Shown: piece by piece, positions 15,001 through 30,000 of the stretch
Layout of the letters: every line of letters begins with the position of its first letter
Numbering within the stretch: position 1 is the first letter of the stretch
NCBI GenBank assembly: GCA_945643635.1
Contig: CALZFC010000059.1
Span: forward strand, 1,196,001-1,260,000
Direction of reading: 5' to 3'
From: Allodiplogaster sudhausi
Taxonomy: Eukaryota > Nematoda > Chromadorea > Rhabditida > Diplogasteridae
Length of the DNA stretch: 64,000 nt
Translations under genes and position numbers: made by a program
Notes under the pieces: model-generated
Seen by the model: the letters and a program-made list of their open reading frames with translations, nothing else
Databases searched by the model: none
What the model was told of the DNA's origin: nothing

Positions 15001-18000
15001 AATCTCCTTCCTTATCTTTGTCTCTCACTCCCTCTCATTCTCTTCCCTCTATTTCTCTGCCCCATTCTCCTTCCTCATCTTTGTCTCTCACTTCCTCTCA
15101 TTCTCTTCCCTCTATTTCTCTGCCCCATTCTCCTTCCTTATCTTTGTCTCTCACTCCCTTTCATTATCTTCCATCCATTTCTCTGTAGCAATCTCCTTCC
15201 TTATCTTTGTCTCTCACTCCCTTTCATTCTCTTCCCTCTATTTCTCTGTCCCAATCTCCTTCCTTATCTTTGTCTCTCACTCCCTTTCATTCTCTTCCTC
15301 TATTTCTCTGTCCCAATTTCCTTCCTTATCTTTGTCTCTTACTCCCTTTCATTCTCTTCCCTCTATTTCTCTGCCCCATTCTCCTTCCTTATCTTTGTCT
15401 CTCACTCCCTCTCATTATCTTCCCTCTATTTCTCTGCCCCATTCTCCTTCCTTATCTTTGTTTCTCACTCTATTTCATTCTCTTCCCTCTATTTCTCTGT
15501 CCCAATCTCCTTCCTTATCTTTGTCTCTCACTCCCTTTCATTCTCTTAACTCTATTTCTCTGTCCCAATCTCCTTCCTTATCTCTCTTCCATCCATTTCT
15601 CTGTCCCAATCTCCTGCCTTATCTTTGTCTCTTACTCCCTTTCATTCTCTTCCCTCTATTTCTCTGCCCCAATCTCCTTCCTTATCTTTGTCTCTCACTC
15701 CCTCTCATTCTCTTCCCTCTATTTCTCTGCCCCATTCTCCTTCCTTATCTTTGTCTCTCACTTCCTCTCATTCTCTTCCCTCTATTTCTCTGCCCCATTC
15801 TCCTTCCTTATCTTTGTCTCTCACTCCCTTTCATTATCTTCCATCCATTTCTCTGTAGCAATCTCCTTCCTTATCTTTGTCTCTCACTCCCTTTCATTCT
15901 CTTCCCTCTATTTCTCTGTCCCAATCTCCTTCCTTATCTTTGTCTCTCACTCCCTTTCATTCTCTTCCCTCTATTTCTCTGTCCCAATTTCCTTCTTATC
16001 TTTGTCTCTTACTCCCTTTCATTCTCTTCCCTCTATTTCTCTGCCCCATTCTCCTTCCTTATCTTTGTCTCTCACTCCCTCTCATTATCTTCCCTCTATT
16101 TCTCTGCCCCATTCTCCTTCCTTATCTTTGTTTCTCACTCTATTTCATTCTCTTCCCTCTATTTCTCTGTCCCAATCTCCTTCCTTATCTTTGTCTCTCA
16201 CTCCCTTTCATTCTCTTAACTCTATTTCTCTGTCCCAATCTCCTTCCTTATCTCTCTTCCATCCATTTCTCTGTCCCAATCTCCTGCCTTATCTTTGTCT
16301 CTTACTCCCTTTCATTCTCTTCCCTCTATTTCTCTGCCCCAATCTCCTTCCTTATCTTTGTCTCTCACTCCCTCTCATTCTCTTCCCTCTATTTCTCTGC
16401 CCCATTCTCCTTCCTCATCTTTGTCTCTCACTCCCTCTCATTCTCTTCCCTCTATTTCTCTGCCCCATTCTCCTCCCTATCTTTGTCTCTCACTCCCCTA
16501 ATTCTCTTCCCTCTATTTCTCTGCCCCAATCTCCTTCCTTATCTTTGTCTCTCACTCCCTCTCATTCTCTTCCCTCTATTTCTCTGCCCCATTCTCCTTC
16601 CTCATCTTTGTCTCTCACTCCCACTCATTCTCTTCCCTCTATTTCTCTGCCCCATTCTCCTTCCTTATCTTTGTCTCTCACTCCCTCTCATTATCTTCCC
16701 TCTATTTCTCTGCCCCATTCTCCTTCCTTATCTTTGTTTCTCACTCTATTTCTTTCTCTTCCCTCTATTTCTCTGTCCCAATCTCCTTCCTTATCTTTGT
16801 CTCTCACTCCCTTTCATTCTCTTAACTCTATTTCTCTGTCCCAATCTCCTTCCTTATCTCTTTTCCATCCATTTCTCAGTCCCAATCTCCTGCCTTATCT
16901 TTGTCTCTTACTCCCTTTCATTCTCTTCCCTCTATCTCTCTGCCCCATTCTCCTTCCTTATCTTTGTCTCTCACTCCCTCTAATTCTCTTCCCTCTATTT
17001 CTCTGTACCAATCTCCTTCCTTATCTTTGTCTCTCACTCCCTCTCATTCTCTTCCCTCTATTTCTCTGTCCCAATCTCCTTCCTTATCTTTGTCTCTCAC
17101 TCCCTCTCATTCTCTTCCCTCTATTTCTCTGCCTCATTCTCCTTAATTATCTTTGTTTCTCACTTCCTCTAATTCTCTTCCCTCTATTTCTCTGTCCCAA
17201 TCTCCTTCCTTATCTTTGTCTCTCACTCCCTTTCATTCTCTTAACTCTATTTCTCTGTCCCAATCTCCTTCCTTATCTCTCTTCCATCCATTTCTCTGTC
17301 CCAATCTCCTGCCTTATCTTTGTCTCTTACTCCCTTTCATTCTCTTCCCTCTATTTCTCTGCCCCATTCTCCTTCCTTATCTTTGTCTCTCACTCCCCTC
17401 ATTCTCTTCCCTCTATTTCTCTGCCCCAATCTCCTTCCTTATCTTTGTCTCTCACTCCCTCTCATTCTCTTCCCTCTATTTCTCTGCCCCATTCTCCTTC
17501 CTCATCTTTGTCTCTCACTCCCTCTCATTCTCTTCCCTCTATTTCTCTGCCCCATTCTCCTTCCTTATCTTTGTCTCTCACTCCCTTTCATTATCTTCCA
17601 TCCATTTCTCTATACCAATCTCCTTCCTTATCTTTGTCTCTCACTCCCTTTCATTCTCTTCCCTCTATTTCTCTGTCCCAATCTCCTTCCTTATCTTTGT
17701 CTCTCACTCCCTTCATTCTCTTCCCTCTATTTCTCTGCCCCATTCTCCTTCCTTATCTTTGTCTCTCACTCCCTTTCATTATCTTCCATCTATTTCTCTG
17801 TACCAATCTCCTTCCTTATCTTTGTCTCTCACTCCCTTCATTCTCTTCCCTCTATTTCTCTGTCCCAATCTCCTTCCTTATCTTTGTCTCTCACTCCCTT
17901 CATTCTCTTCCCTCTATTTCTCTGTCCCAATTTCCTTCCTTATCTTTGTCTCTTACTCCCTTTCATTCTCTTCCCTCTATTTCTCTGCCCCATTCTCCTT

Positions 18001-21000
18001 CCTTATCTTTGTCTCTCACTCCCTCTCATTATCTTCCCTCTATTTCTCTGCCCCATTCTCCTTCCTTATCTTTGTCTCTCACTCCCTTTCATTCTCTTCC
18101 CTCTATTTCTCTGCCCCATTCTCCTTCCTTATCTTTGTCTCTCACTCCCTCTCATTATCTTCCCTCTATTTCTCTGCCCCATTCTCCTTCCTTATCTTTG
18201 TCTCTCACTCCCCTAATTCTCTTCCCTCTATTTCTCTGCCCCAATCTCCTTCCTTATCTTTGTCTCTCACTCCCTCTCATTCTCTTCCCTCTATTTCTCT
18301 GCCCCATTCTCCTTCCTTATCTTTGTCTCTCACTCCCCTAATTCTCTTCCCTCTATTTCTCTGCCCCAATCTCCTTCCTTATCTTTGTCTCTCACTCCCT
18401 CTCATTCTCTTCCCTCTATTTCTCTGCCCCATTCTCCTTCCTCATCTTTGTCTCTCACTCCCTGTCATTCTCTTCCCTCTATTTCTCTGCCCCATTCTCC
18501 TTCCTTATCTTTGTCTCTCACTCCCTTTCATTATCTTCCATCTATTTCTCTGTACCAATCTCCTTCCTTATCTTTGTCTCTCACTCCCTTTCATTCTCTT
18601 CCCTCTATTTCTCTGTCCCAATCTCCTTCCTTATCTTTGTCTCTCACTCCCTTTCATTCTCTTCCCTCTATTTCTCTGCCCCATTCTCCTTCCTTATCTT
18701 TGTCTCTCACTCCCTTTCATTATCTTCCATCCATTTCTCTGTACCAATCTCCTTCCTTATCTTTGTCTCTCACTCCCTTTCATTCTCTTCCCTCTATTTC
18801 TCTGTCCCAATCTCCTTCCTTATCTTTGTCTCTCACTCCCTTTCATTCTCTTCCCTCTATTTCTCTGTCCCAATTTCCTTCCTTATCTTTGTCTCTTACT
18901 CCCTTTCATTCTCTTCCCTCTATTTCTCTGCCCCATTCTCCTTCCTTATCTTTGTCTCTCACTCCCTCTCATTATCTTCCCTCTATTTCTCTGCCCCATT
19001 CTCCTTCCTTATCTTTGTCTCTCACTCCCTTTCATTCTCTTCCCTCTATTTCTCTGCCCCATTCTCCTTCCTTATCTTTGTCTCTCACTCCCTCTCATTA
19101 TCTTCCCTCTATTTCTCTGCCCCATCTCCTTCCTTATCTTTGTCTCTCACTCCCTTTCATTCTCTTCCCTCTATTTCTCTGCCCCATTCTCCTTCCTTAT
19201 CTTTGTCTCTCACTCCCCTAATTCTCTTCCCTCTATTTCTCTGCCCCAATCTCCTTCCTTATCTTTGTCTCTCACTCCCTCTCATTCTCTTCCCTCTATT
19301 TCTCTGCCCCATTCTCCTTCCTTATCTTTGTCTCTCACTCCCTCTCATTCTCTTCCCTCTATTTCTCTGCCCCATTCTCCTTCCTCATCTTTGTCTCTCA
19401 CTCCCTCTCATTATCTTCCCTCTATTTCTCTGTCCCAATCTCCTTCCTTATCTTTGTCTCTCACTCCCTCTCATTCTCTTCCCTCTATTTCTCTGCCCCA
19501 TTCTCCTTCCTTATCTTTGTCTCTCACTCCCTTTCATTCTCTTCCCTCTATTTCTCTGTCCCAATTTCCTTCCTTATCTTTGTCTCTTACTCCCTTTCAT
19601 TCTCTTCCCTCTATTTCTCTGCCCCATTCTCCTTCCTTATCTTTGTCTCTCACTCCCTCTCATTATCTTCCCTCTATTTCTCTGCCCCATTCTCCTTCCT
19701 TATCTTTGTCTCTCACTCCCTTTCATTCTCTTCCCTCTATTTCTCTGCTCCATTCTCCTTCCTTATCTTTGTCTCTCACTCCCTCTCATTCTCTTCCCTC
19801 TATTTCTCTGCCCCATTCTCCTTCCTCATCTTTGTCTCTCACTCCCTCTCATTCTCTTCCCTCTATTTCTCTGCCCCATTCTCCTTCCTCATCTTTGTCT
19901 CTCACTCCCTCTCATTATCTTCCCTCTATTTCTCTGTCCCAATCTCCTTCCTTATCTTTGTCTCTCACTCCCTCTCATTCTCTTCCCTCTATTTCTCTGC
20001 CCATTCTCCTTCCTTATCTTTGTCTCTCACTCCCTTTCATTATCTTCCATCTATTTCTCTGTACCAATCTCCTTACTTATCTTTGTCTCTCACTCCCTTC
20101 ATTCTCTTCCCTCTATTTCTCTGTCCCAATCTCCTTCCTTATCTTTGTCTCTCACTCCCTTTCATTCTCTTCCCTCTATTTCTCTGCCCCATTCTCCTTC
20201 CTTATCTTTGTCTCTCACTCCCTTTCATTATCTTCCATCCATTTCTCTGTCCCATCTCCTTCCTTATCTTTGTCTCTCACTCCCTTTCATTCTCTTCCCT
20301 CTATTTCTCTGTCCCAATCTCCTTCCTTATCTTTGTCTCTCACTCCCTTTCATTCTCTTCCTCTATTTCTCTACCCCATTCTCCTTCCTTATCTTTGTCT
20401 CTCACTCCCTTTCATTATCTTCCATCCATTTCTCTGTACCAATCTCCTTCCTTATCTTTGTCTCTCACTCCCTTTCATTCTCTTCCCTCTATTTCTCTGT
20501 CCCAATCTCCTTCCTTATCTTTGTCTCTCACTCCCTTTCATTCTCTTCCCTCTATTTCTCTGTCCCAATTTCCTTCCTTATCTTTGTCTCTTACTCCCTT
20601 TCATTCTCTTCCCTCTATTTCTCTGCCCCATTCTCCTTCCTTATCTTTGTCTCTCACTCCCTCTCATTCTCTTCCCTCTATTTCTCTGCCCATTCTCCTT
20701 CCTTATCTTTGTCTCTCACTCCCTTTCATTCTCTTCCCTCTATTTCTCTGCCCCATTCTCCTTCCTTATCTTTGTCTCTCACTCCCTCTCATTATCTTCC
20801 CTCTATTTCTCTGCCCCATTCTCCTTCCTTATCTTTGTCTCTCACTCCCTTTCATTCTCTTCCCTCTATTTCTCTGCCCCATTCTCCTTCCTTATCTTTG
20901 TCTCTCACTCCCCTAATTCTCTTCCCTCTATTTCTCTGCCCCAATCTCTTCCTTATCTTTGTCTCTCACTCCCTCTCATTCTCTTCCCTCTATTTCTCTG

Positions 21001-24000
21001 CCCCATTCTCCTTCCTCATCTTTGTCTCTCACTCCCTCTCATTCTCTTCCCTCTATTCTCTGCCCCATTCTCCTTCCTCATCTTTGTCTCTCACTCCCAC
21101 TCATTATCTTCCCTATATTCTCTGTCCCAATCTCCTTCCTTATCTTTGTCTCTCAATCCTTCATTCTCTTCCCTCTATTTCTCTGCCCCATTCTCCTTCC
21201 TTATCTTTGTCTCTCACTCCCTTTCATTCTCTTTCCCTCTATTTCTCTGTCCCAATTCTCCTTCCTATCTTTGTCTCTTACTCCCTTTCATTCTCTTCCC
21301 TCTATTTCTCTGCCCCATTCTCCTTCCTTATCTTTGTCTCTCACTCCCTCTCATTCTCTTCCCTCTATTTCTCTGCCCCATTCTCCTTCCTTATCTTTGT
21401 CTCTCACTACCTAATTCTCTTCCCTCTATTTCTCTGCCCCAATCTCCTTCCTTATCTTTGTCTCTCACTCCCTCTCATCTCTTCCCTCTATTTCTTGCCC
21501 ATTCTCCTTCCTCATCTTTGTCTCTCACTCCCTCTCATTTCTCTTCCCTCTATTTCTCTGCCCCATTCTCCTTCTCATCTTTGTCTCTCACTCCCTCTCA
21601 TTATCTTCCCTCTATTTCTCTGTCCAATCTCCTTCCTTATCTTTGTCTCTCACTCCCTCTCATTCTCTTCCCTCTATTTCTCTGCCCCATTCTCCTTCCT
21701 TATCTTGTCTCTCACTCCCTTTCATTATCTTCCATCCTTTCTCTGTACCAATCTCCTTCCTTATCTTTGTCTCTCACTCCCTTTCATTCTCTTCCCTCTA
21801 TTTCTCTGTCCCAATCTCCTTCCTTATCTTTGTCTCTCACTCCTTTCATTCTCTTCCCTCTATTTCTCTGCCCCATTCTCCTTCCTTATCTTTGTCTCTC
21901 ACTCCCTTTCATTATCTTCCATCCATTTCTCTGTACCAATCTCCTTCCTTATCTTTGTCTCTCACTCCCTTTCATTCTCTTCCCTCTATTTCTCTGTCCC
22001 AATCTCCTTCCTTATCTTTGTCTCTCACTCCCTTTCATTCTCTTCCCTCTATTTCTCTGCCCCATTCTCCTTCCTTATCTTTGTCTCTCACTCCCTTTCA
22101 TTATCTTCCATCCATTTCTCTGTACCAATCTCCTTCCTTATCTTTGTCTCTCACTCCCTTTACCTTCTCTTCCCTCTATTTCTCTGTCCCAATCTCCTTC
22201 CTTATCTTTGTCTCTCACTCCCTTTCATTCTCTTCCCTCTATTTCTCTGTCCCAATTTCCTTCCTTATCTTTGTCTCTTACTCCCTTTCATTCTCTTCCC
22301 TCTATTTCTCTGCCCCATTCTCCTTCCTTATCTTTGTCTCTCACTCCCTCTCATTATCTTCCCTCTATTTCTCTGCCCCATTCTCCTTCCTTATCTTTGT
22401 CTCTCACTCCCTTCATTCTCTTCCCTCTATTTCTCTGCCCCATTCTCCTTCCTTATCTTTGTCTCTCACTCCCTCTCATTATCTTCTTCCCTCTATTTCT
22501 CTGCCCCATTCTCCTTCCTTATCTTTGTCTCTCACTCCCTAATTCTCTTCCCTCTATTTCTCTGCCCCAATCTCCTTCCTTATCTTTGTCTCTCACTCCC
22601 TCTCATTCTCTTCCCTCTATTTCTCTGCCCCATTCTCCTTCCTCATCTTTGTCTCTCACTCCCTCTCATTCTCTTCCCTCTATTTCTCTGCCCCATTCTC
22701 CTTCCTCATCTTTGTCTCTCACTCCCCTCTCATTATCTTCCCTCTATTTCTCTGTCCCAATCTCCTTCCTTATCTTTGTCTCTCACTCCCTCTCATTCTC
22801 TTCCCTCTATTTCTCTGCCCCATTCTCCTTCCTTATCTTTGTCTCTCACTCCCTTTCATTATCTTCCATCCATTTCTCTGTACCAATCTCCTTCCTTATC
22901 TTTGTCTCTCACTCCCTTTCATTCTCTTCCCTCTATTTCTCTGTCCAATCTCCTTCCTCATCTTTGTCTCTCACTCCCTCTCATTCTCTTCCCTCTATTT
23001 CTCTGCCCCATTCTCCTTCCTTATCTTTGTCTCTCACTCCCTTTCATTATCTTCCATCCATTTCTCTATACCAATCTCCTTCCTTATCTTTGTCTCTCAC
23101 TCCCTTTCATTCTCTTCCCTCTATTTCTCTGTCCCAATCTCCTTCCTTATCTTTGTCTCTCACTCCCTTTCATTCTCTTCCCTCTATTTCTCTGCCCCAT
23201 TCTCCTTCCTTATCTTTGTCTCTCACTCCTTTCATTATCTTCCATCCATTTCTCTGTACCAATCTCCTTCCTTATCTTTGTCTCTCACTCCCTTTCATTC
23301 TCTTCCCTCTATTTCTCTGTCCCAATCTCCTTCCTTATCTTTGTCTCTCACTCCCTTTCATTCTCTTCCCTCTATTTCTCTGTCCAATTTCCTTCCTTAT
23401 CTTTGTCTCTCACTCCCTTTCATTCTCTTCCCTCTATTTCTCTGCCCCATTCTCCTTCCTTATCTTTGTCTCTCACTCCCTCTCATTATCTTCCCTCTAT
23501 TTCTCTGCCCCATTCTCCTTCCTTATCTTTGTCTCTCACTCCCTTTCATTCTCTTCCCTCTATTTCTCTGCCCCATTCTCCTTCCTTATCTTTGTCTCTC
23601 ACTCCCTTTCATTATCTTCCATCCATTTCTCTGTACCAATCTCCTTCCTTATCTTTGTCTCTCACTCCCTTTCCTTCTCTTCCCTCTATTTCTCTGTCCC
23701 AATCTCCTTCCTTATCTTTGTCTCTCACTCCCTTTCATTCTCTTCCCTCTATTTCTCTGTCCCAATTTCCTTCCTTATCTTTGTCTCTTACTCCCTTTCA
23801 TTCTCTTCCCTCTATTTCTCTGCCCCATTCTCCTTCCTTATCTTTGTCTCTCACTCCCTCTCATTATCTTCCCTCTATTTCTCTGCCCCATTCTCCTTCC
23901 TTATCTTTGTCTCTCACTCCCTTTCATTCTCTTCCCTCTATTTCTCTGCCCCATTCTCCTTCCTTATCTTTGTCTCTCACTCCCTCTCATTATCTTCCCT

Positions 24001-27000
24001 CTATTTCTCTGCCCCATTCTCCTTCCTTATCTTTGTCTCTCACTCCCCTAATTCTCTTCCTCTATTTCTCTGCCCCAATCTCCTTCCTTATCTTTGTCTC
24101 TCACTCCCTCTCATTCTCTTCCCTCTATTTCTCTGCCCCATTCTCCTTCCTCATCTTTGTCTCTCACTCCCTCTCATTCTCTTCCCTCTATTTCTCTGCC
24201 CCATTCTCCTTCCTCATCTTTGTCTCTCACTCCCTCTCATTATCTTCCCTCTATTTCTCTGTCCCAATCTCCTTCCTTATCTTTGTCTCTCACTCCCTCT
24301 CATTCTCTTCCCTCTATTTCTCTGCCCCATTCTCCTTCCTTATCTTTGTCTCTCACTCCCTTTCATTATCTTCCATCCATTTCTCTGTACCAATCTCCTT
24401 CCTTATCTTTGTCTCTCACTCCCTTTCATTCTCTTCCCTCTATTTCTCTGTCCCAATCTCCTTCCTCATCTTTGTCTCTCACTCCCTCTCATTCTCTTCC
24501 CTCTATTTCTCTGCCCCATTCTCCTTCCTTATCTTTGTCTCTCACTCCCTTTCATTATCTTCCATCCATTTCTCTGTACCAATCTCCTTCCTTATCTTTG
24601 TCTCTCACTCCCTTTCATTCTCTTCCCTCTATTTCTCTGTCCCAATCTCCTTCCTTATCTTTGTCTCTCACTCCCTTTCATTCTCTTCCCTCTATTTCTC
24701 TGTCCCAATTTCCTTCCTTATCTTTGTCTCTTACTCCCTTTCATTCTCTTCCCTCTATTTCTCTGCCCCATTCTCCTTCCTTATCTTTGTCTCTCACTCC
24801 CTCTCATTATCTTCCCTCTATTTCTCTGCCCCATTCTCCTTCCTTATCTTTGTCTCTCACTCCCTTTCATTCTCTTCCCTCTATTTCTCTGCCCCATTCT
24901 CCTTCCTTATCTTTGTCTCTCACTCCCTCTCATTATCTTCCCTCTATTTCTCTGCCCCATTCTCCTTCCTTATCTTTGTCTCTCACTCCCCTAATTCTCT
25001 TCCTTCTATTTCTCTGCCCCAATCTCCTTCCTTATCTTTGTCTCTCACTCCCTCTCATTCTCTTCCCTCTATTTCTCTGCCCCATTCTCCTTCCTTATCT
25101 TTGTCTCTCACTCCCTAATTCTCTTCCCTCTATTTCTCTGCCCAATCTCCTTCCTTATCTTTGTCTCTCACTCCCTCTCATTCTCTTCCCTCTATTTCTC
25201 TGCCCCATTCTCCTTCCTCATCTTTGTCTCTCACTCCCTCTCATTCTCTTCCCTCTATTTCTCTGCCCCATTCTCCTTCCTTATCTTTGTCTCTCACTCC
25301 CTTTCATTATCTTCCATCCATTTCTCTGTACCAATCTCCTTCCTTATCTTTGTCTCTCACTCCCTTTCATTATCTTCCATCCATTTCTCTGTACCAATCT
25401 CCTTCTTATCTTTGTCTCTCACTCCCTTTCATTCTCTTCCCTCTATTTCTCTGTCCCAATCTCCTTCCTTATCTTTGTCTCTCACTCTCTTTCATTCTCT
25501 TCCCTCTATTTCTCTGCCCCATTCTCCTTCCTTATCTTTGTCTCTCACTCCCTTTCATTATCTTCCATCCATTTCTCTGTACCAATCTCCTTCCTTATCT
25601 TTGTCTCTCACTCCCTTTCATTCTCTTCCCTCTATTTCTCTGTCCCAATCTCCTTCCTTATCTTTGTCTCTCACTCCCTTTCATTCTCTTCCCTCTATTT
25701 CTCTGCCCCATTCTCCTTCCTTATCTTTGTCTCTCACTCCCTTTCATTATCTTCCATCCATTTCTCTGTACCAATCTCCTTCCTTATCTTTGTCTCTCAC
25801 TCCCTTTCATTCTCTTCCCTCTATTTCTCTGTCCCAATCTCCTTCCTTATCTTTGTCTCTCACTCCCTTTCATTCTCTTCCCTCTATTTCTCTGTCCCAA
25901 TTTCCTACCTTATCTTTGTCTCTTACTCCCTTTCATTCTCTTCCCTCTATTTCTCTGCCCCATTCTCCTTCCTTATCTTTGTCTCTCACTCCCTCTCATT
26001 ATCTTCCCTCTATTTCTCTGCCCCATTCTCCTTCCTTATCTTTGTCTCTCACTCCTTTCATTCTCTTCCCTCTATTTCTCTGCCCCATTCTCCTTCCTTA
26101 TCTTTGTCTCTCACTCCCTCTCATTATCTTCCCTCTATTTCTCTGCCCCATTCTCCTTCCTTATCTTTGTCTCTCACTCCCCTAATTCTCTTCCCTCTAT
26201 TTCTCTGCCCCAATCTCCTTCCTTATCTTTGTCTCTCACTCCCTCTCATTCTCTTCCCTCTATTTCTCTGCCCCATTCTCCTTCCTCATCTTTGTCTCTC
26301 ACTCCCTCTCATTCTCTTCCCTCTATTTCTCTGCCCCATTCTCCTTCCTCATCTTTGTCTCTCACTCCCTCTCATTATCTTCCCTCTATTTCTCTGTCCC
26401 AATCTCCTTCCTTATCTTTGTCTCTCACTCCCTCTCATTCTCTTCCCTCTATTTCTCTGCCCATTCTCCTTCCTTATCTTTGTCTCTCACTCCCTTTCAT
26501 TCTCTTCCCTCTATTTCTCTGTCCCAATCTCCTTCCTTATCTTTGTCTCTCACTCCCTTTCATTCTCTTCCCTCTATTTCTCTGCCCCATTCTCCTTCCT
26601 TATCTTTGTCTCTCACTCCCTTTCATTATCTTCCATCCATTTCTCTGTACCAATCTCCTTCCTTATCTTTGTCTCTCACTCCCTTCATTCTCTTCCCTCT
26701 ATTTCTCTGTCCCAATCTCCTTCCTTATCTTTGTCTCTCACTCCCTTTCATTCTCTTCCCTCTATTTCTCTGTCCCAATTTCCTTCCTTATCTTTGTCTC
26801 TTACTCCCTTTCATTCTCTTCCCTCTATTTCTCTGCCCCATTCTCCTTCCTTATCTTTGTCTCTCACTCCCTCTCATTATCTTCCCTCTATTTCTCTGCC
26901 CCATTCTCCTTCCTTATCTTTGTCTCTCACTCCCTTTCATTCTCTTCCCTCTATTTCTCTGCCCCATTCTCCTTCCTTATCTTTGTCTCTCACTCCCTCT

Positions 27001-30000
27001 CATTATCTTCCCTCTATTTCTCTGCCCCATTCTCCTTCCTTATCTTTGTCTCTCACTCCCCTAATTCTCTTCCCTCTATTTCTCTGCCCCAATCTCCTTC
27101 CTTATCTTTGTCTCTCACTCCCTCTCATTCTCTTCCCTCTATTTCTCTGCCCCATTCTCCTTCCTCATCTTTGTCTCTCACTCCCTCTCATTCTCTTCCC
27201 TCTATTTCTCTGCCCCATTCTCCTTCCTCATCTTTGTCTCTCACTCCCTCTCATTCTCTTCCCTCTATTTCTCTGCCCCATTCTCCTTCCTTATCTTTGT
27301 CTCTCACTCCCTTTCATTATCTTCCATCCATTTCTCTGTACCAATCTCCTTCCTTATCTTTGTCTCTCACTCCCTTTCATTCTCTTCCCTCTATTTCTCT
27401 GTCCCAATCTCCTTCCTTATCTTTGTCTCTTACTCCCTTACATTCTCTTCCCTCTATCTCTCTGCCCCATTCTCCTTCCTTATCTTTGTCTCTCACTCCC
27501 TCTAATTCTCTTCCCTCTATTTCTCTGTACCAATCTCCTTCCTTATCTTTGTCTCTCACTCCCTCTCATTCTCTTCCCTCTATTTCTCTGTCCCAATCTC
27601 CTTCCTTATCTTTGTCTCTCACTCCCTCTCATTCTCTTCCCTCTATTTCTCTGCCCCATTCTCCTTAATTATCTTTTTTTCTCACTTCCTCTAATTCTCT
27701 TCCCTCTATTTCTCTGTCCCAATCTCCTTCCTTATTTTTGTCTCTCACTCCCTTTCATTCTCTTAACTCTATTTCTCTGTCCCAATCTCCTTCCTTATCT
27801 TTGTCTCTCACTCCCTCTCATTCTCTTCCCTCTATTTCTCTGCCCCATTCTCCTTCCTCATCTTTGTCTCTCACTCCCTCTCATTCTCTTCCCTCTATTT
27901 CTCTGCCCCATTCTCCTTCCTCATCTTTGTCTCTCACTCCCTCTCATTCTCTTCCCTCTATTTCTCTGCCCCATTCTCCTTCCTTATCTTTGTCTCTCAC
28001 TCCTTTTCATTATCTTCCATCCATTTCTCTGTACCAATCTCCTTCCTTATCTTTGTCTCTCACTCCCTTTCATTCTCTTCCCTCTATTTCTCTGTCCCAA
28101 TCTCCTTCCTTATCTTTGTCTCTTACTCCCTTACATTCTCTTCCCTCTATCTCTCTGCCCCATTCTCCTTCCTTATCTTTGTCTCTCACTCCCTCTAATT
28201 CTCTTCCCTCTATTTCTCTGTACCAATCTCCTTCCTTATCTTTGTCTCTCACTCCCTCTCATTCTCTTCCCTCTATTTCTCTGTCCCAATCTCCTTCCTT
28301 ATCTTTGTCTCTCACTCCCTCTCATTCTCTTCCCTCTATTTCTCTGCCCCATTCTCCTTAATTATCTTTGTTTCTCACTTCCTCTGATTCTCTTCCCTCT
28401 ATTTCTCTGTCCCAATCTCCTTCCTTATCTTTGTCTCTCACTCCCTTTCATTCTCTTAACTCTATTTCTCTGTCCCAATCTCCTTCCTTATCTCTCTTCC
28501 ATCCATTTCTCTGTCCCAATCTCCTGCCTTATCTTTGTCTCTTACTCCCTTTCATTCTCTTCCCTCTATTTCTCTGTCCCAATTTCCTTCCTTATCTTTG
28601 TCTCTTACTCCCTTTCATTCTCTTCCCTCTATTTCTCTGTACCAATCTCCTTCCTTATCTTTGTCTCTCACTCCCTCTCATTCTCTTCCCTCTATTTCTC
28701 TGTCCCAATCTCCTTCCTTATCTTTGTCTCTCACTCCTTATCTTTGTCTCTCTCTGCCCCATTCTCTCTCTCTCACTCCCTCTCATTCTCTTCCCTCTAT
28801 TTCTCTGCCCCATTCTCCTTAATTATCTTTGTCTCTCACTCCCTCTCATTATCTTCCCTCTATTTCTCTGCCCCATTCTCCTTCCTTATCTTTGTCTCTC
28901 ACTCCCTTTCATTCTCTTCCCTCTATTTCTCTGCCCCATTCTCCTTCCTTATCTTTGTCTCTCACTCCCTCTCATTATCTTCCCTCTATTTCTCTGCCCC
29001 ATTCTCCTTCCTTATCTTTGTCTCTCACTCCCCTAATTCTCTTCCCTCTATTTCTCTGCCCCAATCTCCTTCCTTATCTTTGTCTCTCACTCCCTCTCAT
29101 TCTCTTCCCTCTATTTCTCTGCCCCATTCTCCTTCCTCATCTTTGTCTCTCACTCCCTCTCATTCTCTTCCCTCTATTTCTCTGCCCCATTCTCCTTCCT
29201 CATCTTTGTCTCTCACTCCCTCTCATTCTCTTCCCTCTATTTCTCTGCCCCATTCTCCTTCCTTATCTTTGTCTCTCACTCCCTTTCATTATCTTCCATC
29301 CATTTCTCTGTACCAATCTCCTTCCTTATCTTTGTCTCTCACTCCCTTTCATTCTCTTCCCTCTATTTCTCTGTCCCAATCTCCTTCCTTATCTTTGTCT
29401 CTTACTCCCTTACATTCTCTTCCCTCTATCTCTCTGCCCCATTCTCCTTCCTTATCTTTGTCTCTCACTCCCTCTAATTCTCTTCCCTCTATTTCTCTGT
29501 ACCAATCTCCTTCCTTATCTTTGTCTCTCACTCCCTCTCATTCTCTTCCCTCTATTTCTCTGTCCCAATCTCCTTCCTTATCTCTCTTCCATCCATTTCT
29601 CTGTCCCAATCTCCTGCCTTATCTTTGTCTCTTACTCCCTTTCATTCTCTTCCCTCTATTTCTCTGTCCCAATTTCCTTCCTTATCTTTGTCTCTTACTC
29701 CCTTTCATTCTCTTCCCTCTATTTCTCTGTACCAATCTCCTTCCTTATCTTTGTCTCTCACTCCCTCTCATTCTCTTCCCTCTATTTCTCTGTCCCAATC
29801 TCCTTCCTTATCTTTGTCTCTCACTCCTTATCTTTGTCTCTCTCTGCCCCATTCTCTCTCTCTCACTCCCTCTCATTCTCTTCCCTCTATTTCTCTGCCC
29901 CATTCTCCTTAATTATCTTTGTCTCTCACTCCCTCTCATTATCTTCCCTCTATTTCTCTGCCCCATTCTCCTTCCTTATCTTTGTCTCTCACTCCCTTTC

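Noticed and set aside
17153..24994. A 2,613-codon open frame (and others of 800-2,400 codons) in the satellite
   Set aside because: Openness follows from a stop-free 63-bp unit. All three + frames are open in places, frames rotate at each higher-order unit because of 1-2-nt indels, there is no splice or promoter support, and the translations are low-complexity 21-residue repeats.
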